From Acidobacteriota bacterium (lineage in GTDB: Bacteria; Acidobacteriota; Thermoanaerobaculia; Multivoradales; JBCCEF01): 64,000 bases of DNA. This document shows positions 53,340 to 63,506 of this stretch, piece after piece. Position 1 is the stretch's first letter. Every line of letters starts with the position of its first letter. Location of the stretch: the NCBI GenBank assembly GCA_039028635.1, contig JBCCHV010000010.1, positions 62,001 through 126,000 on the forward strand. Reading direction: 5' to 3'. A program made the position numbers and the translations under genes. The notes under the pieces are model-generated. The model had not been told where the DNA came from. It saw only the letters and a program-made list of their open reading frames with translations, and ran no database searches.

Positions 53340-54601
53340 GCCTCACCTCCCCTGGGCTCGAGCTGCGAGGGCGCATCGCCAAGCCGCCGGAAGAACACCA
53401 GCCGGTGATCGGGCAGGAGCTCGGGATGGAAGATACGGATCATGTCGGCGAGAACGAGATCGGGCTCGATCAGCATCCGATCATAGAACGGCGCCCGTCC
53501 CGGCTCCGGAGCATCGGCGTCGAAGCTGTAAAGCTCGCCCTGCTGGACGACCGGTAGGGCGGCGAGTCGCTGCTCCTGCGCCAACGCGTCGGAGAGGTTG
53601 CGGATGTTGGGCGGAACCCAGATCCAATGGTCGGCCTCGGCAGCGCGCTCGAAGGCCGAGATCAGCGGCACCTCGAACCAGTTGAGCGGCGTGTCTTCCT
53701 GCCAGAAGTACTCGCCGCCGGCGTCCGCGATCTGGCGCGCGAAAACATTGTCGGCACCGAAGACGTTCCAGGCGTCCTTGTCGAACCAATCGGTGACCAC
53801 CACCGGCCGATGCCGGATGTCTTCAACTTCGGCAGCGAGTCGCTGATAGCGTTCTTCGATCCCGGCCAGGAGCTCGTTCGCGGCGCGCTCCCGATTGAAG
53901 AAGAGCGCCAGCCAGGCGACCCACTCGCTGGCGGCGAGGGGCGTCGCCTCGAGGTGCTGGGCGTCGAGCACCACCGGTGCCCCGACCGCTTCGAGCAAAT
54001 GCTCGACCTCGTAATCGGCATAGGCGGTGAAGTTATCGACCACCAGACCGGCTTCGAGATCCAACAGACGCTCGACGTCGGTGTGGTGGAAGCGGCCGAT
54101 CTCGACCAGCTCCCCGGACTCGACGCGGGCGAGCAGCGACGGAGTGGTCAAACGCTGGATGGTCCCGAGGCCCGTCAGATGGTCCGCTAGACCGAGCGCA
54201 TCGACCGCTCCAGCCCACCCCGGGGGGGTGACCGCGAAGCGGGCGACGGGCACCTCGATCACCGTCCCCTGCGATGCCTCCGGTGCTGGCGTGCCGCACT
54301 GCACCAACACCCACCGGCGGACGCGCTCGGGATCGATCCGCGGCCGCAGCGTCACCACCTTGTAGTGGCCCCGGTACTCGACCTCGAGCTGCTCGGTGTG
54401 CCGGAACCGGACCTTTTCGGGGAAGTAGTCGGCAGCCGGATCGAAGTCCTCCACACAGCCATCGGCCAGGTTGGTGGTGCCATCGAAGGGTACCGCCGGC
54501 CAGACCGAGTGGGAGGGTATGGGAACAGCAGGGGCACAGCCGCCGGCCACCGCCATCACGACGGCAGCCAGCGACAGGGCCCGAACTAAAGACCCTTCCA
54601 C
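53336..54601 (-). CDS. Siderophore-binding lipoprotein (FecB/BtuF-like)
   Basis: 421 residues, longer than usual (about 320). The signal peptide ends in the lipobox VAGGC. About 90 residues before the binding fold (with DYFPEKVRFRHTEQLEVEYR) are a beta-rich head rarely seen in FecB. The Peripla_BP_2 domain follows from about 105 to 400 (GLADHLTGLGTIQRL, DLEAGLVVDNFTAYADYEVE, FGADNVFARQIADAGGEYFW). It receives the ferric chelate from the TonB receptor and passes it to the permease. The start is a GTG at 54601, 5 bases after the receptor stop. Confidence 0.9.
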   Translation of the reverse strand: MEGSLVRALSLAAVVMAVAGGCAPAVPIPSHSVWPAVPFDGTTNLADGCVEDFDPAADYFPEKVRFRHTEQLEVEYRGHYKVVTLRPRIDPERVRRWVLVQCGTPAPEASQGTVIEVPVARFAVTPPGWAGAVDALGLADHLTGLGTIQRLTTPSLLARVESGELVEIGRFHHTDVERLLDLEAGLVVDNFTAYADYEVEHLLEAVGAPVVLDAQHLEATPLAASEWVAWLALFFNRERAANELLAGIEERYQRLAAEVEDIRHRPVVVTDWFDKDAWNVFGADNVFARQIADAGGEYFWQEDTPLNWFEVPLISAFERAAEADHWIWVPPNIRNLSDALAQEQRLAALPVVQQGELYSFDADAPEPGRAPFYDRMLIEPDLVLADMIRIFHPELLPDHRLVFFRRLGDAPSQLEPRGGEA

Positions 54602-54606
54602 GACAA

Positions 54607-56952
54607 CTAGAAGCGGCCGCGCAGCGTCAGCATCACCGTTCGCGGCGCTCCGTAGTAGTTCGCGAGCGGCCCCTGACCGGCCTCGACATAGCGCTCATCG
54701 GTGAGATTTCGGCCGTTGAGCGCCAGCCCGTAGGAGCGGCCGCCAATCTCGGTCCGCAGCTCGACCGCGGCATGCACCAGCAGATAGTCGTCGAGGGTGA
54801 AGGGATCGAGGGCCAGCTCTCCGGCGCGGTCCCCGACGTAGAAGGCGCCGGCGCCCAGGCTCACACCGCCCCACCCGGTTTGCGGCAGATCGTAGTTCAG
54901 CCACAGGCTCGCCGTCTCTTCCGGCACGTTGACGAAGCGCGAGCCGACCGGACGCGAAGCGTCCTCGGTGATCTCCGACTCCCACAAGTAGCTGGCGCTG
55001 GCCACTGCGCGCAACCGGTCGCTCAGCCGGCCGGTGACGTCGATCTCGACGCCCTGGCTGCTCTGCTCGCCGATCGCCACCAGCAGCCGCGGATCGAAGG
55101 GATCACGGGTCGCGACATCGCTGCGCACCAGATCGAAAACGGCGCCGTTGACCGACAGGCGACCGTCCTTGGGCAGCCACTTGAAGCCCGCCTCGATCTG
55201 CTCGCCGCGTTCCGGGTCGAGGTAGTTGCCGAGCAGATCGGTGCGGCCGTTGGGCTCGAAGGACCGGGCGTAGCCGGCGAAGAGCGACAGCTCCGGCCGC
55301 GCCATCACGACCAGACCGAAGCGGGGGCTCACCGCCTCGTCCTCCATGGCGGGATCGAAGTCGGCGCCGCGCTCGAAGCGGAAGCTGGTGTCCAGGGTGT
55401 CCCAGCGCACGCCGGCGAGCGCCTTGACCCGCGGGCCGAAGTCGATCTGATCCTGCACGTAGACGCCGGTGAAGTCCTGCTCCTGTTCGAAGAAGAAGGG
55501 GCCGTCTTGATCCGGCGGCGCCGCCGGGAACGTCGGGTCGAGGACGTCGAGGGCCACGGAGCCACTGCTGAAGAAGCTGTCACCGCCGAAGTTGTCCCGC
55601 GCCACCTCGACCCCGAACAGCAGCGTATGGCGAACCGAGCCGGTGGCGGTATCCGCCAGCAACTCGAGCCGGCCGGTGTCCGTGCCGACGACATCGAAGT
55701 CATTCAAGTAGACCGCCCGCTGCGCGCTGCGGCCGTCCGGCGCGATATCGGTGAGGTAGTCGGCGAGGGTGAACTCTTCGTACTCCACCGTCTGAAGGTC
55801 GGCGCGCAGCTCGAAGGTGTCGCCGAGCAGGCGTTCGAAGCGGACGCCCAGAGTGCGGTTGCGGCGGTCGAACTCGGTCCAAGGCGCCGCCAGGTTGCGC
55901 TCCACCGGCAGCTCGAGCAGGCCGTCACCGGTGAGCAGCACACCGGTGGCGAAGACCGGCAGCGACTGCTCGTACTGCTCACCTTCGATGATCAAGCGCG
56001 TCGAGCCGTCCGGCTCCCACGACACCACCGGCGCGATCAGGGTTCGCTCGCCCTCGACCCGGTCGCGCCAGCTCTCGAAGTCTTGATGGGAGGCATTGAG
56101 CCGGTAGCGCCATGCGGACCCCTCGCCGAAGGGCCCACTGAGATCCACTCGTGCGCCGTAGTGGTCGTAGCTGCCGAGCTCGAGAGCGGCACTGCGGGCG
56201 ACCTGCGGCAGCGGCTTGGCGGTGACCACATTGATCACTCCGCCCAGGGAGCCGGAGCCGTAGAGCACCGCCGCCGGTCCCTTCAACACCTCCAGCCGAT
56301 CGACGTTGGCGAGGGGGGTCAGCCCGACGTTGCTGGCTCGGCGGTAGCCGTTGCGCAGCACCGGCTGCACCGAGAAACCGCGCAGGTAGAAACCGTCCTG
56401 GGTTCCCTGGAAACCGGTGTCCGGCACCGCGCCGCTGACGTTGCGCAGCATGTCGCCGACGGTCAGGGCACCCTGGCTCTCGCCGATCTCGATCGGCAGC
56501 ACCTCGATCGACTGGGGGACCTCGAGAAGGGGAGTTTCGGTGCGGGTTGCGGTGACCGCTTGCAGAGAGCGATAGGGAACCGCGTCGCGGACGGTGATCT
56601 GCTCGGCCACCGCCACCGACAGCTCGACCTCGAGCTCGCTGGCCTGCGCTCCGTGACTCAGCTTCTGCCCAGTCGGCGAGAAGCCGCTGAGCTCGAACTC
56701 GAGGCGATGGTCGCCTTTCGGAACGGCGTCGAACCGGAAGGCGCCCCGCCGATCGGTGCTCGCCGTGCGCTCGCCGCCGTCGGCGAGCCGTAGGGTCACC
56801 CAAACTCCGGGGAGGGCGCCACCGGTGGCGTCGACGACGTTACCGGCAACGGGCATGGGCTCCTCGGCGACGACCGATAGCCCGAGACCAGCGATCAGGG
56901 TGAAGAACAATAGGAAGGTCATCAGACGGGAAGGGTTACTTCTAGACATCAT
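54607..56952 (-). CDS. TonB-dependent siderophore receptor
   Basis: About 781 residues; of several ATGs, the one at 56952 has GGAG 6 bases upstream. After the signal peptide comes a carboxypeptidase-regulatory-like domain (about 36-115). The plug (about 140-250) contains DRLEVLKGPAAVLYGSGSLG and GVINVVTAKP. The 22-strand barrel ends with TLRGRF and a terminal phenylalanine. The sequence type is that of TIGR01783-like siderophore receptors. It is encoded directly between the acylase and the binding lipoprotein, so it most likely imports the product of this operon. Confidence 0.93.
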   Translation of the reverse strand: MMSRSNPSRLMTFLLFFTLIAGLGLSVVAEEPMPVAGNVVDATGGALPGVWVTLRLADGGERTASTDRRGAFRFDAVPKGDHRLEFELSGFSPTGQKLSHGAQASELEVELSVAVAEQITVRDAVPYRSLQAVTATRTETPLLEVPQSIEVLPIEIGESQGALTVGDMLRNVSGAVPDTGFQGTQDGFYLRGFSVQPVLRNGYRRASNVGLTPLANVDRLEVLKGPAAVLYGSGSLGGVINVVTAKPLPQVARSAALELGSYDHYGARVDLSGPFGEGSAWRYRLNASHQDFESWRDRVEGERTLIAPVVSWEPDGSTRLIIEGEQYEQSLPVFATGVLLTGDGLLELPVERNLAAPWTEFDRRNRTLGVRFERLLGDTFELRADLQTVEYEEFTLADYLTDIAPDGRSAQRAVYLNDFDVVGTDTGRLELLADTATGSVRHTLLFGVEVARDNFGGDSFFSSGSVALDVLDPTFPAAPPDQDGPFFFEQEQDFTGVYVQDQIDFGPRVKALAGVRWDTLDTSFRFERGADFDPAMEDEAVSPRFGLVVMARPELSLFAGYARSFEPNGRTDLLGNYLDPERGEQIEAGFKWLPKDGRLSVNGAVFDLVRSDVATRDPFDPRLLVAIGEQSSQGVEIDVTGRLSDRLRAVASASYLWESEITEDASRPVGSRFVNVPEETASLWLNYDLPQTGWGGVSLGAGAFYVGDRAGELALDPFTLDDYLLVHAAVELRTEIGGRSYGLALNGRNLTDERYVEAGQGPLANYYGAPRTVMLTLRGRF

Positions 56953-56964
56953 GGACATCTCCGC

Positions 56965-59460
56965 TCAGTTGATGGAAACAGCACCGGCGGACGCCGGCGT
57001 ATTGGAATCGGAGCCGGACGCGGCGCCAGGCCGCGGGGACTCCGCAGGATCAGGGATCAGCTCGATTCGGTGGACCGCCGGCCCCGGCAGCAGGGGCGTT
57101 GGCAGGCCCAGCTCCCAGGTCTCGTGGCCGGCGCCGTAGGACGCCGTTGCCGGGTGGCCGCCGGCGCCGCCGGGCATGTGGAAGAGGCCACGCTCCTCGC
57201 GCCCGGGCGCCACCACGATCCGCAGGGAGGAGCCGAAGGTCGGGTGCTGCACGCGCGGCACGAAGCTGTCGCCGGGCAACTGCCGCGGCGGCAAGTCCAG
57301 CCAGCGCCGCGCCGGCGGCAAGAACTGGCTCAAGGGATGACGCAGCTGGACCGTGTTGCGCCGACCCCAGGTGGCCCCGTCGAGGCCCTGCGGTCCGCGC
57401 GACAGCTCGTCGACGGCCGCTCTCGCGGTGCCCTCGAACAGCGCCTCCCAGCTCTCCCGGCCGGCGGGCACCAGGTGCTCAGGACGCTCGGAAATGACCC
57501 GCCAGAGCGGCAGCTCGTGGCGGGGAATGACCCCGCCGCTGGGAAAGCCCGGGTCCTCGGCGACAACCGGTCCGAGCAGCGAGTCGAGCACCTCGATGGC
57601 GATGCGGCGCCGGAAGTTCCGCACCAGCCGATAGCCGACCGAGTCGATCGCGGCGCGACCTCCCCAGTCGACGACGTGGCGGTGGGCGGCGGCGAGGGCC
57701 GGGTCGTCGGAGGCGGCCAGCGTGTCCGCCAGCAGGGCCTGCCAGCGGTCCAGTCGCCAGGCCCGGTCGTCGAGCATGAGCGCGAGGAGATCTTGCTCCC
57801 CGGCCGGCGACGGGAGGGCTCGCAGGCCGTCGCGGAGCTGGGCGGCTCGGGTGCCCGAGGAGTACCCGCCGTCGCCCAGGCTCGCGAGCCCTTCACCGCT
57901 CAGGTGGCGGTGGTTGGCGCTCCACAAGCGTCCGTCCGGGCCGGGTGCGAGACGCGGCTTGCGGAGCGGCGGCAGAAAGTTCCAAGCGGCCGGCGCCAGC
58001 TGCGCTCCGTCGACCGGAACTTCCGCCGAGGCACGGCTCTCCAGTCGGCCCGCAACGGTCCAGCCGACGGCGCCCGCGGCATCGGCCAGCAGCATGTTGA
58101 GCGCCGGTCCCGCGGCGGCGGCGGCGACGGCGAGACCGGCAGAGACATCATCAGCCTCCTCCAGCCGTCGCCAGTCCAGGCCGGCGGCGCCCGGCGCATG
58201 AGCATCCCAGCGCAGCGCCAGCAGATCGCCCTCGGGACCGGCGTCGAGCAACGGTCCCCAAGAAGTTTCGATCACCTCGACCTCACGGTCGCGGCCACCG
58301 CGCACACGCACCGTCTCGACCACCCTCCGCCAGCGCTGAGGACCGCGGGAGGTGAGATAGCTGTCGGGCTCGTTCCCCGGCTCGAGGCGAACCACATCGG
58401 TGGTGTCGGCGTAGGCGTTGGTCACCCCCCAGGCGAGGCGGCCGTTGCTCCCCACCACCACCAGCGGCAGGCCGGGCAGCGTGGCACCAACGAGCCGCCG
58501 TTCTCCATCGGGTCCATCGGGCCAGTGCAGCGCCAGGCGGTACCAGATGTTGGGCAAGCCGAGGGCGAGATGGACGTCAGCGGCGAGGAGAGCGCGACCG
58601 TCGGCGGTGTGGGAGCCGCCCAGGGCCAGCGCATTGCTGGCCGCGCGCTGGGCGACCTCGAGATCTCTCATGCCGGCATCGGCCGCCTCCGACTCCGCTT
58701 CCGGGCGGACTCCCGGGGGCGCGGTACCGGGTAGCGGCGGCTCCGGAAATCGGCTGCCGTCGAGGGCCGCCGAATCGACCTCGCCGGCGGCGAGCAGGAA
58801 GTCGGCGAGGGGCTCGGCGAGCAAGCTGCGGATACGGCCGCGGCCGCGGTCGAGCCAGCCCTCGGCGTCGTCCAGGTCGAGGTACATCGCGAACACCACC
58901 AGGTAGCTATCCGCCGGCCGCCAGGGCCGCGGCTCGACCCCGAGCAGGGCGTGCTCGAAGGGCGGGGTACCGAGATCGTCGAGACCGGCGGCGACACCGG
59001 CGGCGTACGCTTCGAGCAGCCGTCGCTCCTCGACCGGCGCCCGCTCCCACTGCCGCTCTGCCCGGGCGGCGAAGCGGTGCCGACGGACCGCGACATCGAC
59101 CCATGCCACCGGCGGCCCGAGCACCTCGGCGATCTCTCCGGCGGCCCGCCGGCGCAGGAGGTCCATCTGGAAGAAGCGGTCCTGGGCATGTACGAAACCG
59201 GTGGCGTAGGCGGCGTCCAGGCGGCTCGCGGCTCGGATCGCCGGCACCCCGATGGCGTCCCGATCGATCGTGGCGGGCGCCTTCAGCCCGGGCGCCGACA
59301 CCGCCCCTTCGAGCCGAGGAAGGCCGGAGCGCCAGGCACGAGAACCCCAGATCACGGCAACCGCCGAAACCAGTAGCAAGAGGACGAGGGCCGCCGCCGC
59401 GGCGCGACCGAGAAGGCGCCACCAGCGGCGGCGAGGGCGTTTGGAGGGCGCCGCGTTCAT
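56965..59460 (-). CDS. Penicillin acylase-family hydrolase (PvdQ-like role proposed)
   Basis: 831 residues, with an N-terminal membrane/signal segment (about 18-40) and the Ntn-hydrolase organisation. The alpha-chain part contains RDAIGVPAIRAASRLDAAYA and GFVHAQDRFFQMDLLRRRAA. The autocatalytic site is AASNALALGGSHTADGRA, with Ser275 as the nucleophile starting the beta chain, followed by LLAADVHLALGLPNIWY. Related PvdQ removes the fatty acid from a pyoverdine precursor in the periplasm. Its place between an NRPS module and a siderophore receptor suggests the same step here. The start overlaps the NRPS stop (ATGA). Confidence 0.9.
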   Translation of the reverse strand: MNAAPSKRPRRRWWRLLGRAAAAALVLLLLVSAVAVIWGSRAWRSGLPRLEGAVSAPGLKAPATIDRDAIGVPAIRAASRLDAAYATGFVHAQDRFFQMDLLRRRAAGEIAEVLGPPVAWVDVAVRRHRFAARAERQWERAPVEERRLLEAYAAGVAAGLDDLGTPPFEHALLGVEPRPWRPADSYLVVFAMYLDLDDAEGWLDRGRGRIRSLLAEPLADFLLAAGEVDSAALDGSRFPEPPLPGTAPPGVRPEAESEAADAGMRDLEVAQRAASNALALGGSHTADGRALLAADVHLALGLPNIWYRLALHWPDGPDGERRLVGATLPGLPLVVVGSNGRLAWGVTNAYADTTDVVRLEPGNEPDSYLTSRGPQRWRRVVETVRVRGGRDREVEVIETSWGPLLDAGPEGDLLALRWDAHAPGAAGLDWRRLEEADDVSAGLAVAAAAAGPALNMLLADAAGAVGWTVAGRLESRASAEVPVDGAQLAPAAWNFLPPLRKPRLAPGPDGRLWSANHRHLSGEGLASLGDGGYSSGTRAAQLRDGLRALPSPAGEQDLLALMLDDRAWRLDRWQALLADTLAASDDPALAAAHRHVVDWGGRAAIDSVGYRLVRNFRRRIAIEVLDSLLGPVVAEDPGFPSGGVIPRHELPLWRVISERPEHLVPAGRESWEALFEGTARAAVDELSRGPQGLDGATWGRRNTVQLRHPLSQFLPPARRWLDLPPRQLPGDSFVPRVQHPTFGSSLRIVVAPGREERGLFHMPGGAGGHPATASYGAGHETWELGLPTPLLPGPAVHRIELIPDPAESPRPGAASGSDSNTPASAGAVSIN

Positions 59461-62400
59461 GCTGTCTCCCTTTCTTCCTGCCGCTCGGGAACGATCCGGC
59501 CGAGGGCGGCCAAGAGGCCGTCGAGGGCCGGACCACGGGTGACCTCGTGGTGATCGGCGTCGACAGCGAGAACTTCGAGGGCGTCGAGCGAACGGCGCCA
59601 GGCGTCGACCCCACCGCGAGCCACCATCGGGCCTCGGCGAGCCGCGACCAGCACCGCCGGCGGTCCGGGCGGATCCGCTTTGACGGCCGCCGCCGCTGCC
59701 ACCGACGAGGTGAAGTCGTCACACCAACGTCGGAGCTGTGCCTCTCCACCGACCCCGATCAGATCGGCCGACGACGCCCAGGCGATCAACTCGTCCCAGG
59801 AGCTGAGCCGACTCTCTGGCGGCGGTGCTCCGGCGCTCTCGATCAGGAACTCGACGAACGCCGTGAGGGCGCCCCGCGGCGAAGGCGGGCGGAGCATTCC
59901 CGGCGGCGGCGCATCGAGCAGCACCAGGGCCCGCACCGGCGATCCGGCCGCGATCCGCCGGCGCGCCGTTTCGAAGGCGAGCAGGCCGCCGGCGGACCAG
60001 CCACCGAGCAAACAGGGCCCGCCGCCGGCCGCCGCCCGAGCCGCGGCCTCGAGGGCGGTGGCGACCTCCTCGGGACCCGCCGGCGCCGGCCGCAGGGCCC
60101 GCACCGGATGGCGTCCCCGGAGACCCTCGGCGAGGTCGAGATAGCTGGCGGCGCTGCCGCCGGGCGGTGGCACCAGGAGGAGCGGCAGGCCCTCGCCGGG
60201 AGCCAGCTCCACCCAGGGATCGGAGGTTTCTCCGGTGAGCCCGAGCTCGGCAGCCACCGCCGCCGGAGTGGGCGCCGCCAGGACCGTTTCCACGGCTACC
60301 AGCCGACCCTGCAGGGCGCCGATGCGCGCCGCCAGCCGGAATGCCGCGAGAGAGCTGCCGCCGGCCGCGAAGAAGTCGGTGTCGCGCCCGGCAGGCACTC
60401 CGAGGACGTCGCTCCACAGCGCCACCAGCTCCTGCTCGGCGAGGTCGCGCGCCGGTCGAGCGGAGATCTCCGGGGCGGGCAATCGGCCGCGATCGAGCTT
60501 GCCGTTGGCACTCAGGGGCAGCGCTTCGAGGGCGACCCATGCCGCCGGTACGAAAGCCGGCGGCAGGCGCTCACGGAGCCAGGCGCGGAGCACTTCCGGC
60601 TCGGCGCCGGCGCTGACGTAGGCGGTGAGCACGGGCTCGCCACCGACCTCTGGCGCGGCAACGGCGGCCTGCTGCACGCTCGGGTGAGCGAGGAGCGCCG
60701 CCTCCACCTCGCCAGGCTCGATGCGATGGCCTCGCACCTCGAGCTGATGATCGAAGCGGCCGAGAAAGTGAAGTCGGCCGTCGGCGAGATGTCGCACCCG
60801 ATCGCCGGTCCGGTAGAGCCGCGCACCGGGCTCACCGCTCACCGCGTCCGGCATGAACGCCGCGGCCGTCAACCCGGGGCGCCCGAGGTAGCCGCGCGCC
60901 AGCGCCGCCCCGCCGAGGCACAGCTCACCAACGAATCCCGGCGGCACCGGAGCCAACCGGCGATCGAGGACGAAGGTCCGCACGTTCGCGATCGGCCGGC
61001 CCAGCGAGGGTGCCAACCGCCCGGCCGACGGTGCCGCCTCGACGACGCCGGCAGTCGCCGTCACCGTCGCCTCCGTCGGTCCATAGGAGTTGACCAGCAG
61101 CGGGGAAGGCGACGCCGGCCGCAGGCGCAGTCGATCGCCACCGGTCCAGAGACCGGTGGCGGGTAGACGGCGATCGCGCACCAGCTCCTCGGCGACGGCC
61201 GTCGGTACCCAGCACCAGGCCGGCTCCTCGGCGGCCAGGAACTCCGCCAGTCGACGCGGGTCGGTGCGGGCCTCCTCGGCCGGCAGGACCAAAGTGGCGC
61301 CGGCGGCGATGGCGGTCCAGATCTCCCAGGCGGTGACGTCGAAGGTGGTGCCGGCGACGTGAGTCAGCCGATCGCCGGGGGCGATGCGCCGGTGCGAGAT
61401 CTGCCAGTCGACCAGCTCGGCGAGGCCGCCGTGGGTCACCATCACCCCTTTCGGCCGGCCGGTCGAGCCCGAGGTGTAGAAGAGGGCGGCGGCCTGTCCC
61501 GGGGGCGGCTGGGAGAACGACGCGGGAAGCGGCAAATCTGGGAGCCGATCCGGCAGGGGCTCGGCGTCCCGGCGCCGGGGCGGATCGAGGCGATGGGGCG
61601 GATCGAAGCGATGGGCTGCTTCCGCCGGTACCGTGCTGCCGGCGGCGGCGATCCACGCCACGGCGCCGGCGTCGGCCAGCAGGGCGACGATCCGCCGCCG
61701 CGGGTGCGCCGGGTCGAGGGGCAGGCAGACGCCGCCGGCGAGGAGGACGCCGAGCCATGACGCCACCAGAGGAGCGCCGCGCTCCAGGTACAGACCGACA
61801 CAGGCCTCGGGTCCGACGCCGGCGCCTCGCAGGCGACGCGCCAGGTCGGCGGCCGCGGCGGTGAGCTCGCCGTAGGTCCAAACCTCCCCGCCGGCCTCGA
61901 TCACCGCCGGCCGCTGAGGATCGCGCCGGGCCGCGGCCACCGCGCGCCGATGGACCGCTGCGATAGTGGTGGAAGGACGGAAGCCGCCGCTCCACTCGTG
62001 GAGGACGGCGTGGCGCTCCGCGGGCGCCAGCAGCGCCAGCTCCGTCCACCGCCGCCCGGGCTCGGTGAGTGCGCTCTGGATCAGGGTGCGCAGAGCGCGC
62101 AGCAACCGCTCGACGGTGGTCGTCTCGAAGCACGCCCGGTCGAAATCGACGGAGAGCTCCGGGCGCGCCCCCTCGAGGGCCACTCCCAGGGCCAGATCGA
62201 AGCGCGCCCGACGCTCGGCGGCGATCGGCTCGACCACCAGACGGCGCGCCGAGGCAGCGGGCTCGGGGCCGCCGCCGGTCAAGGTCACGTCCATCAGCGG
62301 CGGAGCACCGGAGCCTCCGAGCCCCTCGATCAAGAGATCCGCCGGCAGGTCGGCGCGGCCTTCGGCGGCCACCACCACCCGGCCGGCCGCGGCGATCACG

Positions 62401-63506
62401 CCGGCGGCGTCGAGATTGAAAGGTAGCGCCACCCGCAGCGGCACGAGGTCCGCCAGCATGCCGACGACGCCCGCGAGCCCGGGAAAGGGACGCCCGGCGA
62501 CGGCCGTGCCGATCACCGCCTCGCTGACACCCCCCATCCGCGCCAGCCAGGCCGCCACGAATCCCAACGCCGCCGCAAAGGGGGTCGCCCCCGAGCGCCG
62601 CGCCAAGGCGGCCAAGGCCGGTCCTTCCGGCAGCGGCACGATCAGCTCTTCGGCGAGTCCTCGATCCCCGACCGGCGGCCGGTCGAAGGGGAGCTCCGGA
62701 GGCCGCGCGCCTTCGAAATCCCGGACCCAGGCCCGCACCCGGTCGGCGACCTGCCGGCTGCCCGCGTGGCGCTCCTGCCAGTACGCGAAGTCGGCGTACT
62801 GGAGGGCCACCGCGGGGAGCTCCGCCGGCTGTCCCCGCTCGCCCGCCGTCAATGCCTCCTCGAGCTCCCTCAGCAAGAGGTCGAGGGAGAGGCCGTCTCC
62901 GGAGATATGGTGCAGGGTCCAAACCAGAACCGGATCCCTGCCGCGGCGCTGGAAGAGCACCTCCCGCCGCGGTGGACGCGATTCGAGATCGAAAGGCCGG
63001 GTCGCCACCGCCGCCGCCGCCCGCCGCAACTCACCGTCCACGGCGTCCGGCGGCAAGGCCGAGAGATCGCAGCACGGCAACCGACGACGGCGGGCCGAGA
63101 GCACGACCTGCCGCGGTCCGTCGGCCGCTTCGCGGTAGACGGTGCGCAAGGCTTCATGGCGCTCGAGCACCAGCTCGACGGCCGCCTCCACCGTCGCCGG
63201 CGACGGCGCCCCGCGCAGCCGCAGGGCGGTGGCCAGGTGGTAAGCGGCCGAGTCGGGATGGCGTCGGTGGTGGAGCCAGAGGCGGCGCTGTGCGGCGGTC
63301 AACGGCGCCTCCGGGCCGCGCGCTGTCGGAGCCGGACCGGCGGGCGGAGCGAGCAGAGCCAGCAGGTCCGCCCGGGCGTCGCGCAGGCGCTCCTGCAGCT
63401 CGGCGCTCACCGCACCCCGCGGCGCGCGCAGGCGCAGGCGACCGTCCTCGGCGATGAGGTGGGCATCGAGGCGATTCAGCTCGGCGAGGAGCTCGACGGC
63501 GGTCAA
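59457..63506 (-). CDS. Non-ribosomal peptide synthetase, terminal module (docking-C-A-PCP-TE)
   Basis: 1349 residues from a TTG at 63506 that has GAGGTGG four bases upstream and overlaps the preceding stop (TTGA). Domains: TubC-type docking helices (1-52), condensation (about 65-500, active HHISGDG at 199-205), and adenylation (about 515-990, with LFYTSGSTGRPKG and NSYGPTEA). Then come the peptidyl carrier (about 1000-1065, Ser in GGSSLAAF) and thioesterase (about 1080-1345, GWSAGG with a late His in DADHHEV). By eye the substrate-pocket residues read D-V-W-C-W-G-S-V-T; I cannot name the amino acid. As the last module it adds one residue and releases the product. Confidence 0.93.
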   Translation of the reverse strand: MTAVELLAELNRLDAHLIAEDGRLRLRAPRGAVSAELQERLRDARADLLALLAPPAGPAPTARGPEAPLTAAQRRLWLHHRRHPDSAAYHLATALRLRGAPSPATVEAAVELVLERHEALRTVYREAADGPRQVVLSARRRRLPCCDLSALPPDAVDGELRRAAAAVATRPFDLESRPPRREVLFQRRGRDPVLVWTLHHISGDGLSLDLLLRELEEALTAGERGQPAELPAVALQYADFAYWQERHAGSRQVADRVRAWVRDFEGARPPELPFDRPPVGDRGLAEELIVPLPEGPALAALARRSGATPFAAALGFVAAWLARMGGVSEAVIGTAVAGRPFPGLAGVVGMLADLVPLRVALPFNLDAAGVIAAAGRVVVAAEGRADLPADLLIEGLGGSGAPPLMDVTLTGGGPEPAASARRLVVEPIAAERRARFDLALGVALEGARPELSVDFDRACFETTTVERLLRALRTLIQSALTEPGRRWTELALLAPAERHAVLHEWSGGFRPSTTIAAVHRRAVAAARRDPQRPAVIEAGGEVWTYGELTAAAADLARRLRGAGVGPEACVGLYLERGAPLVASWLGVLLAGGVCLPLDPAHPRRRIVALLADAGAVAWIAAAGSTVPAEAAHRFDPPHRLDPPRRRDAEPLPDRLPDLPLPASFSQPPPGQAAALFYTSGSTGRPKGVMVTHGGLAELVDWQISHRRIAPGDRLTHVAGTTFDVTAWEIWTAIAAGATLVLPAEEARTDPRRLAEFLAAEEPAWCWVPTAVAEELVRDRRLPATGLWTGGDRLRLRPASPSPLLVNSYGPTEATVTATAGVVEAAPSAGRLAPSLGRPIANVRTFVLDRRLAPVPPGFVGELCLGGAALARGYLGRPGLTAAAFMPDAVSGEPGARLYRTGDRVRHLADGRLHFLGRFDHQLEVRGHRIEPGEVEAALLAHPSVQQAAVAAPEVGGEPVLTAYVSAGAEPEVLRAWLRERLPPAFVPAAWVALEALPLSANGKLDRGRLPAPEISARPARDLAEQELVALWSDVLGVPAGRDTDFFAAGGSSLAAFRLAARIGALQGRLVAVETVLAAPTPAAVAAELGLTGETSDPWVELAPGEGLPLLLVPPPGGSAASYLDLAEGLRGRHPVRALRPAPAGPEEVATALEAAARAAAGGGPCLLGGWSAGGLLAFETARRRIAAGSPVRALVLLDAPPPGMLRPPSPRGALTAFVEFLIESAGAPPPESRLSSWDELIAWASSADLIGVGGEAQLRRWCDDFTSSVAAAAAVKADPPGPPAVLVAARRGPMVARGGVDAWRRSLDALEVLAVDADHHEVTRGPALDGLLAALGRIVPERQEERETA

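Noticed and set aside
54274-56793. 839-residue plus-strand frame over the TonB receptor region
   Set aside because: Antisense shadow; it crosses two clearly coding reverse genes and has no recognisable domain.
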